From NCBI RefSeq assembly GCF_041107455.1, contig NZ_JBGBPY010000001.1:2170001-2234000 (forward strand): a stretch of 64,000 nucleotides of DNA, read 5' to 3'. How positions within the stretch are numbered: the stretch's first letter is position 1; each line of letters starts with the position of its first letter. A model generated the notes under the pieces. That model was not told where the DNA came from and made no database searches. It saw only the letters and a program-made list of their open reading frames with translations. This DNA comes from Rhodanobacter humi (GTDB taxonomy: Bacteria > Pseudomonadota > Gammaproteobacteria > Xanthomonadales > Rhodanobacteraceae). Shown here in pieces: positions 56,763 to 64,000 of this stretch. Made by a program: the position numbers and the translations under genes.

Positions 56763-58912
56763 GCGCCGCCAAGTCGCTGCTGATCGAACTGGGCACCGAG
56801 GAACTGCCACCGAAGGCGCTCGACGAATTGTCCGCCGCGTTCGCGCGCGGCATCTGCGACGGCCTGGCGAAGCGCGGCATCGAGGCCGCGCTGGACAAGG
56901 CAAAGGCGTATTGCTCGCCGCGGCGCCTGGCCGTCCATGTGCCGCGTGTCGCTGCGATGCAGCCGGAGCAGTCGGTCGAGCGTCGCGGTCCGGCGGTCAA
57001 CGCCGCGCTGGATGCGGAAGGCAAGCCCGGCAAGGCCTTGCTGGGTTTTGCGCAGTCCTGCGGCGTCACCGTGGAGCAACTGGAAAAGCTCGAAACCGAC
57101 AAGGGCGCGTGGTTCGTGTTCCGCGCGGTGAAGCCGGGCCAGTCGCTGGCGTCGTTGCTGCCGGAAATCGTGGACGAGGCGCTCAAGGGCCTGCCGATCC
57201 CGCGGCCGATGCGCTGGGCCGACCACGACTACGCCTTCGTGCGACCCGTGCACTGGCTGGTGATGCTGCACGGCGCAGACATCGTCGATGGCGAAGTGCT
57301 GGGTCAGGCCAGTGGTCGCAAGTCGCGCGGTCATCGCTTCATGCACCCGCAACCGGTGCACGTGGCCGATGCCGATGGCTGGCTCGACGCGACGCGCAGC
57401 GCCAGGGTGCTGGCCGACCCGGCCGAGCGACGCGCCCGCGTCCGTGACGAAGTGGCGCGCGTGGCGAAGGAAACCGGCGGCGTGCCACGGCTGGACGAGT
57501 CGTTGCTCGACGAGATCGCGAACCTCACCGAATGGCCGGTGGCGATCGCGTGCAGCTTCGAGCGCGGCTTCCTCGCCGTGCCGCAGGAAGCGCTGGTCAC
57601 CACCATGGAGACCAACCAGAAGTTCGTGCCGGTGTTCGACGCGGGCGGCAAGCTCACCGGGCATTTCATCGGCATCGCCAACATCGAGTCGAAGCAACCC
57701 GCCGAGATCCGCAAGGGCTACGAGCGGGTGATCCGCCCGCGCTTCGCCGACGCGAAGTTTTTCTGGGACGAGGACCTGAAGACGCCGTTGGCGAGTTATC
57801 AGGAACAGCTCAAGCACGTCACCTACCAGCAGGCGCTGGGCAGCCTGTGGGACAAGAGCGTGCGCGTGGCCGAACTGGCGCGCATCGTCGCGAACCGTGT
57901 CGGCGTCGATGCCGGCGCTGCCACCCGCGCGGCCAGCTTGGGCAAGTGCGATCTGCTCACCCGCATGGTGGGCGAGTTCCCCGAGCTGCAGGGCGTGATG
58001 GGTCGGTACTACGCCAGCCACGACGGCGAAGCGGCCGAAGTGGCCGCGGCGCTGGACAGCGGCTACCAACCGCGTTTCGCGCGCGACGGCATCGCCAGCG
58101 ACAAGCTTGGCCAGGTGCTGGCGGTGGCCGAACGCCTCGACACGCTGGCCGGCATCTTCGCGGTCGGCATGAAGCCCAGCGGCAACAAGGACCCGTTTGC
58201 CCTGCGTCGTGCCGCGCTGGGTCTGGCGCGCACCCTGATCGAGGGTGGGCTGGAACTGAATCTGCCCGGTGTGTTCGTCGAGGCGCTGGAGCTGCTGCCC
58301 GAAGCTGCCTTGGTGGCCGGCGTGAAGCCCGGCAAGGACGGCAAGCCGCCTGCGGTCGACATCGGCCAGCGGCGCGCGGCGCTGGTGACCGAGCTGGTCG
58401 ACTTCGTGCTGGATCGCCTGCGCGGCTATTACGCGGAGCAGGGCTGCCCGGCCGAGGCCTACGAGGCCGTGCTCGCGGTGCGACCGGACACGCTGCCCGA
58501 TTTCGATCGTCGCCTGCACGCCGTGGTCGAGTTCGGCCACTTGCCGGAGGCGGCCAGCCTCGCCGCGGCGAACAAGCGGGTAGCGAACATCCTGCGCAAG
58601 CAGGCCGAGGAGGGCGGTGAGCCTGTGCCGGCGCACGACGTCGACCCGGCTCATTTCGAAGGCGATGCCGAGCGCAGCTTGGCCGCTGCGCTTGAAGCGG
58701 CAGGCAAGGAGACTTCCGAGGCGTTGCGGCGCGGCGACTACACCAGCGTGCTGAAGCGGCTCGCGCAGCTGCAGGCGCCGGTGGACGCGTTCTTCGAGCA
58801 GGTGCTGGTGAATGCCGAGGACCCGGCGGTGCGCCGCAACCGTCTCGCCCTGCTGGAACGGCTCAAGGCCGCGTTCGGCGCGGTGGCCGACATCGCGCTG
58901 CTGCGCGGGTGA
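56759..58912 (+). CDS. glyS: Glycyl-tRNA synthetase beta subunit
   Basis: A 717-residue subunit needed for tRNA-Gly recognition. The N-terminus [15 protein letters not shown] is the family hallmark. Further on come the HD-like region ([36 protein letters not shown]) and the C-terminal DALR anticodon-binding domain ([25 protein letters not shown]). Length and layout are normal. The ATG overlaps the glyQ stop. A terminator-like hairpin follows before the convergent regulator gene. Confidence 0.97.
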   Translation: MSAAKSLLIELGTEELPPKALDELSAAFARGICDGLAKRGIEAALDKAKAYCSPRRLAVHVPRVAAMQPEQSVERRGPAVNAALDAEGKPGKALLGFAQSCGVTVEQLEKLETDKGAWFVFRAVKPGQSLASLLPEIVDEALKGLPIPRPMRWADHDYAFVRPVHWLVMLHGADIVDGEVLGQASGRKSRGHRFMHPQPVHVADADGWLDATRSARVLADPAERRARVRDEVARVAKETGGVPRLDESLLDEIANLTEWPVAIACSFERGFLAVPQEALVTTMETNQKFVPVFDAGGKLTGHFIGIANIESKQPAEIRKGYERVIRPRFADAKFFWDEDLKTPLASYQEQLKHVTYQQALGSLWDKSVRVAELARIVANRVGVDAGAATRAASLGKCDLLTRMVGEFPELQGVMGRYYASHDGEAAEVAAALDSGYQPRFARDGIASDKLGQVLAVAERLDTLAGIFAVGMKPSGNKDPFALRRAALGLARTLIEGGLELNLPGVFVEALELLPEAALVAGVKPGKDGKPPAVDIGQRRAALVTELVDFVLDRLRGYYAEQGCPAEAYEAVLAVRPDTLPDFDRRLHAVVEFGHLPEAASLAAANKRVANILRKQAEEGGEPVPAHDVDPAHFEGDAERSLAAALEAAGKETSEALRRGDYTSVLKRLAQLQAPVDAFFEQVLVNAEDPAVRRNRLALLERLKAAFGAVADIALLRG

Positions 58913-58971
58913 TCTTAGCGATCACCCTCGACCGCGCGATCAGGCGTCGGTCGCCCGTGCTCTTCAGCAAC

Positions 58972-59003
58972 AAAAACGCGGCGATCCTTGCGGATCGCCG
59001 CGT
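58972..59003 (-). terminator. Terminator of the XRE regulator gene, also facing glyS
   Basis: A perfect 12-bp stem, ACGCGGCGATCC at 58976-58987 and its complement at 58992-59003, has a TTGC loop. On the minus strand it is followed by a run of Ts (As at 58972-58976). Confidence 0.8.
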
Positions 59004-59023
59004 CGTTATTCGTGTCGGGACGC

Positions 59024-59605
59024 TCAGGCGGTTTCGCGCGTCTTCGTCTGGCGGATGCGCTCGGACAGCTGACGATTGAACTTCAGCATGGCCGTGGCAT
59101 TCACGCTCGATCCATCGACGCCCAGGATCTCGTAGAGATTGCTGAGCATGTCGGTGTTCTCAGCCAGCGTCATCGGGCTGTTCGCCAGCTCCAGTTCCGA
59201 CTGCAGGATCTGCATGGCGGTGTTCAGCCGGTTCGGGTCGACCGCGGCATCGGCATGAGTCACCAGGCGGTGGTGGGCGTGGCCGATGCGGCCCCGTGCC
59301 CGCTGTGGCGAGACAGTTTCGGAGCTGTACTGCGAGTCGTCCCCGCCGCTGGCGTTCGGGTCGGCCTGCAGGACACCCTCACCGGCGACGAGCCAGATCA
59401 GAGAGATACCCAGCGTGCGGGCCAAGGTGACGCAACGCGCGCGGGAAGGGTCGGTGTGGCCATCGCGCCAGCTGCGCACCACGCCTTCGGAGAAGCCGCA
59501 CATCCGTGCGATCTCGGTGGCACTGCCCACACGCTGGATCAGCAACTTGATGCGATCGGCGAAGGTCGACTGGAGCGGATCGTGCGGAAGCTTCTGCGTG
59601 CTCAT
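59024..59605 (-). CDS. XRE-family helix-turn-helix regulator
   Basis: A 193-residue DNA-binding protein. Residues about 14-66 form an HTH_3-type domain (FADRIKLLIQRVGSATEIARMCGFSEGVVRSWRDGHTDPSRARCVTLARTLGISLIWLVAGEG, here described in full as the motif region). The turn is ATEIARMCGFSEGVVRSW. The remaining 125 residues have no clear domain: a Ser/Asp-rich linker, then a helical end (ENTDMLSNLYEILGVDG...AMLKFNRQLSERIRQ) that may mediate dimerisation. No S24 peptidase is present, so it is not a LexA/CI-type self-cleaving repressor. The ATG at 59605 lacks a clear ribosome site, and longer in-frame extensions exist. Confidence 0.8.
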   Translation of the reverse strand: MSTQKLPHDPLQSTFADRIKLLIQRVGSATEIARMCGFSEGVVRSWRDGHTDPSRARCVTLARTLGISLIWLVAGEGVLQADPNASGGDDSQYSSETVSPQRARGRIGHAHHRLVTHADAAVDPNRLNTAMQILQSELELANSPMTLAENTDMLSNLYEILGVDGSSVNATAMLKFNRQLSERIRQTKTRETA

Positions 59606-59992
59606 GGTAGTGGCCGTATGACAGGAGGATTGATCGCAAGTTTGCGCGTTTTCGTGTCGAAAGAGCGTAGCGGTGACGTGAAGGAAGCGTTTGATTGCGA
59701 TGAATTCTTGCGGCCGTGGTCCAGCCCCTGCATGTCCGCTCCAAGCGCCTTCAACCGATGGCTCGGGACGGAGGCTCCCGTGGAAAATGATAAGCGTCGC
59801 CAAGAAGTTTCGGTTGACAGGCGCCATGTGTCCGTTTCGTCTACGTTCACACAAAATTGTGGGTAGACCGGCTTGACTTTCCCGTAGCCATGCCATTTGG
59901 GCTATGCTCAGCGTTTCCCCCGCGATGAAACCGAGGCGCCCCACGCTACCGGTTTCCGTGTCCGATCCAACTCAGTAACGAGGCTTACCCCC
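59606..59992. other. Divergent promoter region
   Basis: About 390 bases, markedly lower in G+C than the flanking genes, between the XRE regulator and the lipoprotein gene. It contains TTGACT at 59873-59878 and TATGCT at 59903-59908, but 24 bases apart, too far for one promoter. I see no gene in it. Confidence 0.45.
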
Positions 59993-60856
59993 ATGCGCAA
60001 GATGGTTTTGTCGGTGATGTCGTTGGCCGTGCTGGCCTTGGCCGGCTGCGGTTCGTCGACGTCGTCGTCAACGGAGAGCGGCGCCGCCAGCGCCAGTTCG
60101 ACAGCGGCCGCCACCGCCGGTTCCGTGAGCGGCACGATCACGGTGCGCGGCCCGATCCAGCCGTCGCCGAACGCGCAACTGGTAATCAACCTGGTCGACG
60201 TGTCCTCCGCGCAGGCAGGTTCGGCGCCGTTGGCCAGCAAGACGGTGCCCTCGGGCGCCACCTTCCCCTATTCGTTCGAGCTGAGCTTCAAGCCGGGCGA
60301 GATCAACCCGGCCGACCTGTACGTGGTGAAGGCGATCCTCACCGACGGTGCCCGCCACTACTCGATGCCGATCCAAGCCCCGGTGCTGACCAAGGGCAAC
60401 AAGAACCAGGCCACGATCGAACTGGTTGCCGAGCAGACCCCGGCCGAAAAGGACCTGGCCGACTTCAACGCGCTGATCAAGCAGATCGGCGGCATGAAGG
60501 TGTCCACCGGCACCAAGCTGGACCCGAACGCCTCGCGCGGCTGGCAGGTGTTCCGCCAGAACGGCGAGACGAAGGTGATCCGCGAGCTGGTGGATTACGG
60601 TGACAAGGGCTTCACCAGCACCGACTTCGCCTACCGGAACGGTGCGCCGTGGGTCGCCGTGCAGCAGAAGAAGGCAAGCAAGGATGCTGCACCCAGTTCG
60701 ATCGTGAGTGCCAGCTGGACCGAGAACGGCATGGTGGTGCTGCACGAACAGCAGACCGGCAGCAAGAGCGGCGAGCTGGATGCCGATGATGCCTCCAATC
60801 TGCGGCAGCAGGCGCTGACCATCTACAACCTCGCCGGCGGCAACAAGAAGAAGTAA
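59993..60856 (+). CDS. YbaY-domain lipoprotein with extra C-terminal domain
   Basis: A 287-residue lipoprotein. The signal MRKMVLSVMSLAVLALAGC gives Cys19 as the lipidated residue. A Ser/Ala-rich tether follows. Residues about 44-148 match the YbaY/YscW fold (VSGTITVRGPIQPSPNAQLVINLVDVSS, FPYSFELSFKPGEINPADLYVVKAILTD, GARHYSMPIQAPVLTKGN). The last 140 residues (EKDLADFNALIKQIGGMKVSTGTKLD through LRQQALTIYNLAGGNKKK) are not part of that fold and match nothing I know. E. coli YbaY has 190 residues. The role is unknown; YscW is a pilotin of type III secretion, but no such system is near. A bidirectional terminator follows. Confidence 0.82.
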   Translation: MRKMVLSVMSLAVLALAGCGSSTSSSTESGAASASSTAAATAGSVSGTITVRGPIQPSPNAQLVINLVDVSSAQAGSAPLASKTVPSGATFPYSFELSFKPGEINPADLYVVKAILTDGARHYSMPIQAPVLTKGNKNQATIELVAEQTPAEKDLADFNALIKQIGGMKVSTGTKLDPNASRGWQVFRQNGETKVIRELVDYGDKGFTSTDFAYRNGAPWVAVQQKKASKDAAPSSIVSASWTENGMVVLHEQQTGSKSGELDADDASNLRQQALTIYNLAGGNKKK

Positions 60857-60872
60857 GCCACCACGTCCGCTT

Positions 60873-60907
60873 CACGAAAAAGGCCGGCAATGCCGGCCTT
60901 TTTCGTG
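60873..60907. terminator. Bidirectional intrinsic terminator
   Basis: A 16-bp perfect stem, CACGAAAAAGGCCGGC at 60873-60888 with its complement at 60892-60907, closes on AAT. Five As and five Ts flank the G+C part, so it works for both converging genes. Confidence 0.9.
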
Positions 60908-60920
60908 GCATCAGCAAACA

Positions 60921-62753
60921 TCAGAAGGCGTACTTCAGGCCCAGGTTGACGCTGTTGTACTTCTGGCTGTTGTCGCTGAAGCGGCCGCTGTAGCCCACCC
61001 AGCCGCTGAACCGCGAGTTGAACTGCGCGGACAGGCCCAGGTCGGCGGTGCCCCAGGTCTGGTCCGGCACGTAGCCGGTCAGTGCGAAGCTGCCGTTCAT
61101 GCTGTTGAGGCCTGCGGTGACGGCGCGCGCGTCGGCCTTGTCGTCGTGGTTCCAGGCGATCTCGGCATACGGCGCCAGCACGGTGCTGCCGGCCTGCCAG
61201 TGGCCCTGCACGCGCCAGCCCAGCGTGCCGATCAGCGCATTGCGCTGCTGGCGGCCGAACCACATCGCGGTGCTGTCGTTGCCGTCCTCGTTGTAGCCGT
61301 TGACCTTGACCGTCTCCCACTCGAGGTTCGCGAACGGCCCGGTGCGCACGCTGCCGAGGTCGAGCCACCAGCCGCCGGTGAGGCCCGCGCCCAGGTGCGA
61401 GCCGTCGGCCTTGCCGGTCTCGCTGCGCGAGGTGGCGCCGATCGCGATGCGGCGGTCGATGTTGCTGAAGTTGGACTGGCCGAAGTCCGCGTAGCCGCCC
61501 ACGTAGCCGCCACCCTGGTGCCAGGTGACATAGCCCAGGCCGCTGACGTCCTGCAGCTTGTAGCCGCCACCGCCGGTGAAGTCGGCGGTGTGCTGACCCA
61601 CGCCCAGCGCGAGGCCGGCCGAGAGGTTGTCGCCGACGCGCACGTCCACGCCCAAGGTGAGGTTGACGTTGTTGCTGGTGGTCTTCGGCGAGTCGGCCTG
61701 GCCGTCGAAGCGCTGGTGCGCGTAATCCACGTTGACGAAGGCACGGGTATCGCTGCCGTTGCCGTCGGCCAGCATCTCATTGCGGATCGCGCGGGTCTGC
61801 GCGGTGCTGGCGGCCAGCGGCGCCTCGCCCAGCAGCGAGATCTGGCCGGGCGCGGCGAGTTCGGACAGGACGATCTGGGCCAGCATCGCGTGCGTCGCGG
61901 TGGTGGGATGCACGCCGTCGGCAAACAGGTAGCTCTGATCGGTGCCCGGCGCGTAGGAGAACGGCAGACCCGAACCCTGCGGGCCGCACTGTACCGAACT
62001 GCCGTTGCAGGCCGGGGTGGTGACATTGCTGAAGCCATAGGCCGCGGGATTGGCGATCACCTCGTTGAGCAGAGCGTAGGTATTCACCGGAATCACGTTC
62101 AGTCCCTGGCCGCTGAGCTGCGCCAGGCCCGTGTTCAAGGTGCCGTTGAACAGCACCGCCAGTTGGGTGGCGCCCGCCGAGGCGGCCGCGCCGCCGGCCA
62201 TGCCATCGGGGGTCTTGCCGATGTTCGGCAGGTTGTAGACCACCACGTACTTGGCGCCGCTCGCCTGCAGCTGGCCGAGCAGGCCGAGTTCGGTCGTCGC
62301 GGCCTTGACGGTGCCGGCGGCAAGCGCGTTCGGGTCGGTGGTGGTGCCGGTCAGGTAGAAGATGTCGTTGGCGCCGCCCCATACCTGGTACAGCGCGTTC
62401 GAGTCGGCATGCCCGCCGTTGGCGGCCAGATACATCTGGAACTGCTGCGGCAGCGTCGGTACCGGAGCCACGCCCTGCACCACGCCGGCGCCGCCGAAGG
62501 CGTAGTCGGTACCACCCAGCAGCGAGGCCTGGATCGGGCTGCCCAAGCCGGCGGCGACCAGTTCCGCCGCCGTCTTGCCGGGGTTGGTGGTGAAGCGCAA
62601 CGGCGTCGGCGACCCCTGCGCAAGCGACAGGTTGCCGGCGTCGCTGAGGCTGTCACCGAACACAACGATCTTGCTGAAATCGGTGGCGCTGGCGGCGGTG
62701 CTGAACAGCAGGGCGGCCGCAATGGCGCCCACTAGGTGACGGGTACGAAGCAT
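60921..62753 (-). CDS. estA: GDSL-family autotransporter esterase
   Basis: A 610-residue outer-membrane esterase with type Va autotransporter layout. The start at 62753 has GGGGAG nine bases upstream. The signal peptide is HLVGAIAAALLFSTAASA. The passenger (about 25-330) is an SGNH hydrolase: block I VVFGDSLSDAGN with Ser35, block III VWGGANDIFYLTG and block V LFADGVHPTTATHAM (Asp, His). The last ~270 residues are a beta-barrel translocator (AFVNVDYAHQRFDGQADS...FSDNSQKYNSVNLGLKYAF) ending in Phe. The passenger should be displayed on the cell surface and hydrolyse short acyl esters. Pseudomonas EstA has 646 residues. Confidence 0.94.
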   Translation of the reverse strand: MLRTRHLVGAIAAALLFSTAASATDFSKIVVFGDSLSDAGNLSLAQGSPTPLRFTTNPGKTAAELVAAGLGSPIQASLLGGTDYAFGGAGVVQGVAPVPTLPQQFQMYLAANGGHADSNALYQVWGGANDIFYLTGTTTDPNALAAGTVKAATTELGLLGQLQASGAKYVVVYNLPNIGKTPDGMAGGAAASAGATQLAVLFNGTLNTGLAQLSGQGLNVIPVNTYALLNEVIANPAAYGFSNVTTPACNGSSVQCGPQGSGLPFSYAPGTDQSYLFADGVHPTTATHAMLAQIVLSELAAPGQISLLGEAPLAASTAQTRAIRNEMLADGNGSDTRAFVNVDYAHQRFDGQADSPKTTSNNVNLTLGVDVRVGDNLSAGLALGVGQHTADFTGGGGYKLQDVSGLGYVTWHQGGGYVGGYADFGQSNFSNIDRRIAIGATSRSETGKADGSHLGAGLTGGWWLDLGSVRTGPFANLEWETVKVNGYNEDGNDSTAMWFGRQQRNALIGTLGWRVQGHWQAGSTVLAPYAEIAWNHDDKADARAVTAGLNSMNGSFALTGYVPDQTWGTADLGLSAQFNSRFSGWVGYSGRFSDNSQKYNSVNLGLKYAF

Positions 62754-62819
62754 GCGGATACTCCCCGGCCGGGATGGCCTTGTTAGCTGGACGTTACGGT
62801 ACGGCATTCCATACGGAAC

Positions 62820-62850
62820 CGCATGCTGCAGCGCATCGCTGCAGCATGCG
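62820..62850 (-). other. Strong hairpin downstream of tex
   Basis: A perfect 14-bp stem, CGCATGCTGCAGCG at 62820-62833 and CGCTGCAGCATGCG at 62837-62850, has a three-base loop CAT. It lies 18 bases after the tex stop. There is no T-tract. Confidence 0.5.
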
Positions 62851-62867
62851 CGGTCGCCCGCGGGAAC

Positions 62868-64000
62868 TCAGCGCTTGATCGCGCGTGACAATGCGTCGGC
62901 GAAGGCGCTGTTGGCCGGAGCAGGTGCCGGCTTGGACGCGCCGCCTGGGCGCGGCCCGCGGCCGTCACGCGGGCCGGGGCGGGCGTCGCCGCCGGCCGGC
63001 TTGCCGCGCGCCTGGCCCGGCTCGTCGTCGAGGCGCATCGACAGGCCGATGCGCTGGCGCGGGAGGTCCACTTCCATCACCTTGACCTTGACGATGTCGC
63101 CGGCCTTCACCGCATCGCGCGGATCCTTGACGAAGGTGTGCGAGAGCGCCGAGACGTGGACGAGGCCGTCCTGGTGCACGCCGATGTCCACGAACGCGCC
63201 GAACGCGGCCACATTGGTGACGCGGCCTTCGAGGATCATGCCGGGGCGCAGATCCTTCACGTCCTCCACGCCTTCGGCGAAGCTGGGTGCGACGAATTCG
63301 GGGCGCGGATCGCGGCCGGGTTTTTCAAGCTCCTTCAGGATGTCGCGCACGGTGGGCAGGCCGAACTTGTCGTCGGTGTACTGCTCGGCCTTCAGGCTGC
63401 GCAGGAAGCCCAGATCGCCCATCACGTGGCGCACCTCGCGGCCGCATTGGGCGATGATGCGCTCCACCACCGGATAGGCTTCCGGATGCACGGCGGAGGT
63501 GTCCAGCGGATTGTCGCCGTTGGGTACGCGCAGGAAGCCCGCGCACTGCTCGAAGGCCTTGTCGCCCAGGCGCGGCACTTTCAACAGCGCCTTGCGGTTG
63601 GCGAACGGGCCGTTCGCGTCGCGGTGCTTCACCACGTTCTCGGCCACGGAAGCGGACAGGCCGGCCACGCGCGCGAGCAGGGCGGCGGAGGCGGTATTCA
63701 CGTCCACGCCCACCGCGTTCACGCAGTCTTCCACGCGGGCGTCCAGCGCGCGCGCCAGCTTCACCTGGTTCACGTCGTGCTGGTACTGGCCCACGCCGAT
63801 CGCCTTGGGCTCGATCTTCACCAGCTCGGCCAGCGGATCCTGCAGGCGGCGCGCGATGGAGACGGCGCCGCGCAGGCTCACGTCCAGCTCGGGAAACTCC
63901 TTCGCTGCGAGTTCGGAGGCCGAATACACCGAGGCGCCGGCCTCGCTCACCACGATCTTGGCGAGCTTGTGCTCGGGATGGCTCTTGGCCAGCCCCTTGA
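62868..64000 (-). CDS. tex: Tex-family RNA-binding protein (5' part outside window)
   Basis: The visible C-terminal 377 residues of a cytoplasmic nucleic-acid-binding protein that is about 770-790 residues in the family. In order they show the end of the YqgF-like RNase H fold ([49 protein letters not shown]) and the helix-hairpin-helix block ([45 protein letters not shown]). Then comes the S1 RNA-binding domain ([36 protein letters not shown]) and a low-complexity Gly/Pro/Arg tail. The start lies beyond position 64000. Tex influences transcription and toxin expression in several bacteria, but its precise biochemical role is unsettled. Confidence 0.95.
   Translation of the reverse strand, partial: KGLAKSHPEHKLAKIVVSEAGASVYSASELAAKEFPELDVSLRGAVSIARRLQDPLAELVKIEPKAIGVGQYQHDVNQVKLARALDARVEDCVNAVGVDVNTASAALLARVAGLSASVAENVVKHRDANGPFANRKALLKVPRLGDKAFEQCAGFLRVPNGDNPLDTSAVHPEAYPVVERIIAQCGREVRHVMGDLGFLRSLKAEQYTDDKFGLPTVRDILKELEKPGRDPRPEFVAPSFAEGVEDVKDLRPGMILEGRVTNVAAFGAFVDIGVHQDGLVHVSALSHTFVKDPRDAVKAGDIVKVKVMEVDLPRQRIGLSMRLDDEPGQARGKPAGGDARPGPRDGRGPRPGGASKPAPAPANSAFADALSRAIKR

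Overview
The window is one contiguous piece of a high-G+C gammaproteobacterial chromosome. The 16S rRNA sequence, the protein families and the order radC-coaBC-dut-algC / pyrE / xthA-ampG-anmK / tyrS / rRNA operon point to the Xanthomonadales, most likely Rhodanobacteraceae (Dyella, Rhodanobacter or Frateuria type). The genus cannot be settled by eye. I see no prophage, insertion sequence, integron or CRISPR array. Most of the window is housekeeping sequence, and the unusual material lies in the intergenic DNA.

Layout. 1-12.5 kb: the first 2632 codons of a cyclic beta-1,2-glucan synthase (NdvB family, minus strand, cut by the left edge), a GNAT acetyltransferase, a PAS-GGDEF-EAL c-di-GMP protein and a conserved unknown protein. 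12.7-18 kb: a FadI-like thiolase, a lone TonB-like protein and a large Oar-like TonB-dependent receptor with a repeated operator-like motif upstream. 18-23.3 kb: a phospholipase D-type lipoprotein and a minus-strand group of an unknown exported protein, an orphan ParA and SixA. 23.3-28.4 kb: divergent polyamine genes speE and speA, then bdhA overlapping a patatin-like lipase gene. 28.4-33.9 kb: ydfG, an exported unknown, argS coupled to a SPOR protein, and radC, with DnaA boxes and a possible small RNA between argS and radC. 34-38 kb: coaBC, dut and algC on the plus strand. 38-46.8 kb: a DUF4124 protein, pyrE, a second GNAT, xthA-ampG, a ribbon-helix-helix-like protein, anmK, an M23 endopeptidase and tyrS. 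46.9-52.4 kb: a complete 16S-tRNA-Ile-tRNA-Ala-23S-5S operon with promoter, boxA sites and terminator. 52.5-64 kb: rhomboid protease, glutamine amidotransferase, GspE/PilB-type ATPase, glyQ-glyS, an XRE regulator, a YbaY-type lipoprotein, a GDSL autotransporter esterase and the C-terminal part of tex (cut by the right edge).

How the genes fit together. Several sets share a theme. Cell-wall turnover and recycling: M23 endopeptidase, AnmK and AmpG. Polyamines: SpeA and SpeE from one divergent promoter region. Polyhydroxybutyrate or lipid mobilisation: BdhA plus patatin. Sugar-phosphate supply for envelope glycans: AlgC, with NdvB as a periplasmic glucan maker. Translation: argS, tyrS, glyQS and the rRNA operon.

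The most interesting signals are two families of short structured repeats in the spacers. One is a GTAG-headed REP-like palindrome (about 8.5, 14.1 and 23.3 kb). The other consists of clusters of three or four adjacent hairpins (about 12.6, 33.1, 39.6 and 42.3 kb) whose stems differ in sequence while several loops keep an AYGGAY-like core. I found no clear new multi-gene system.
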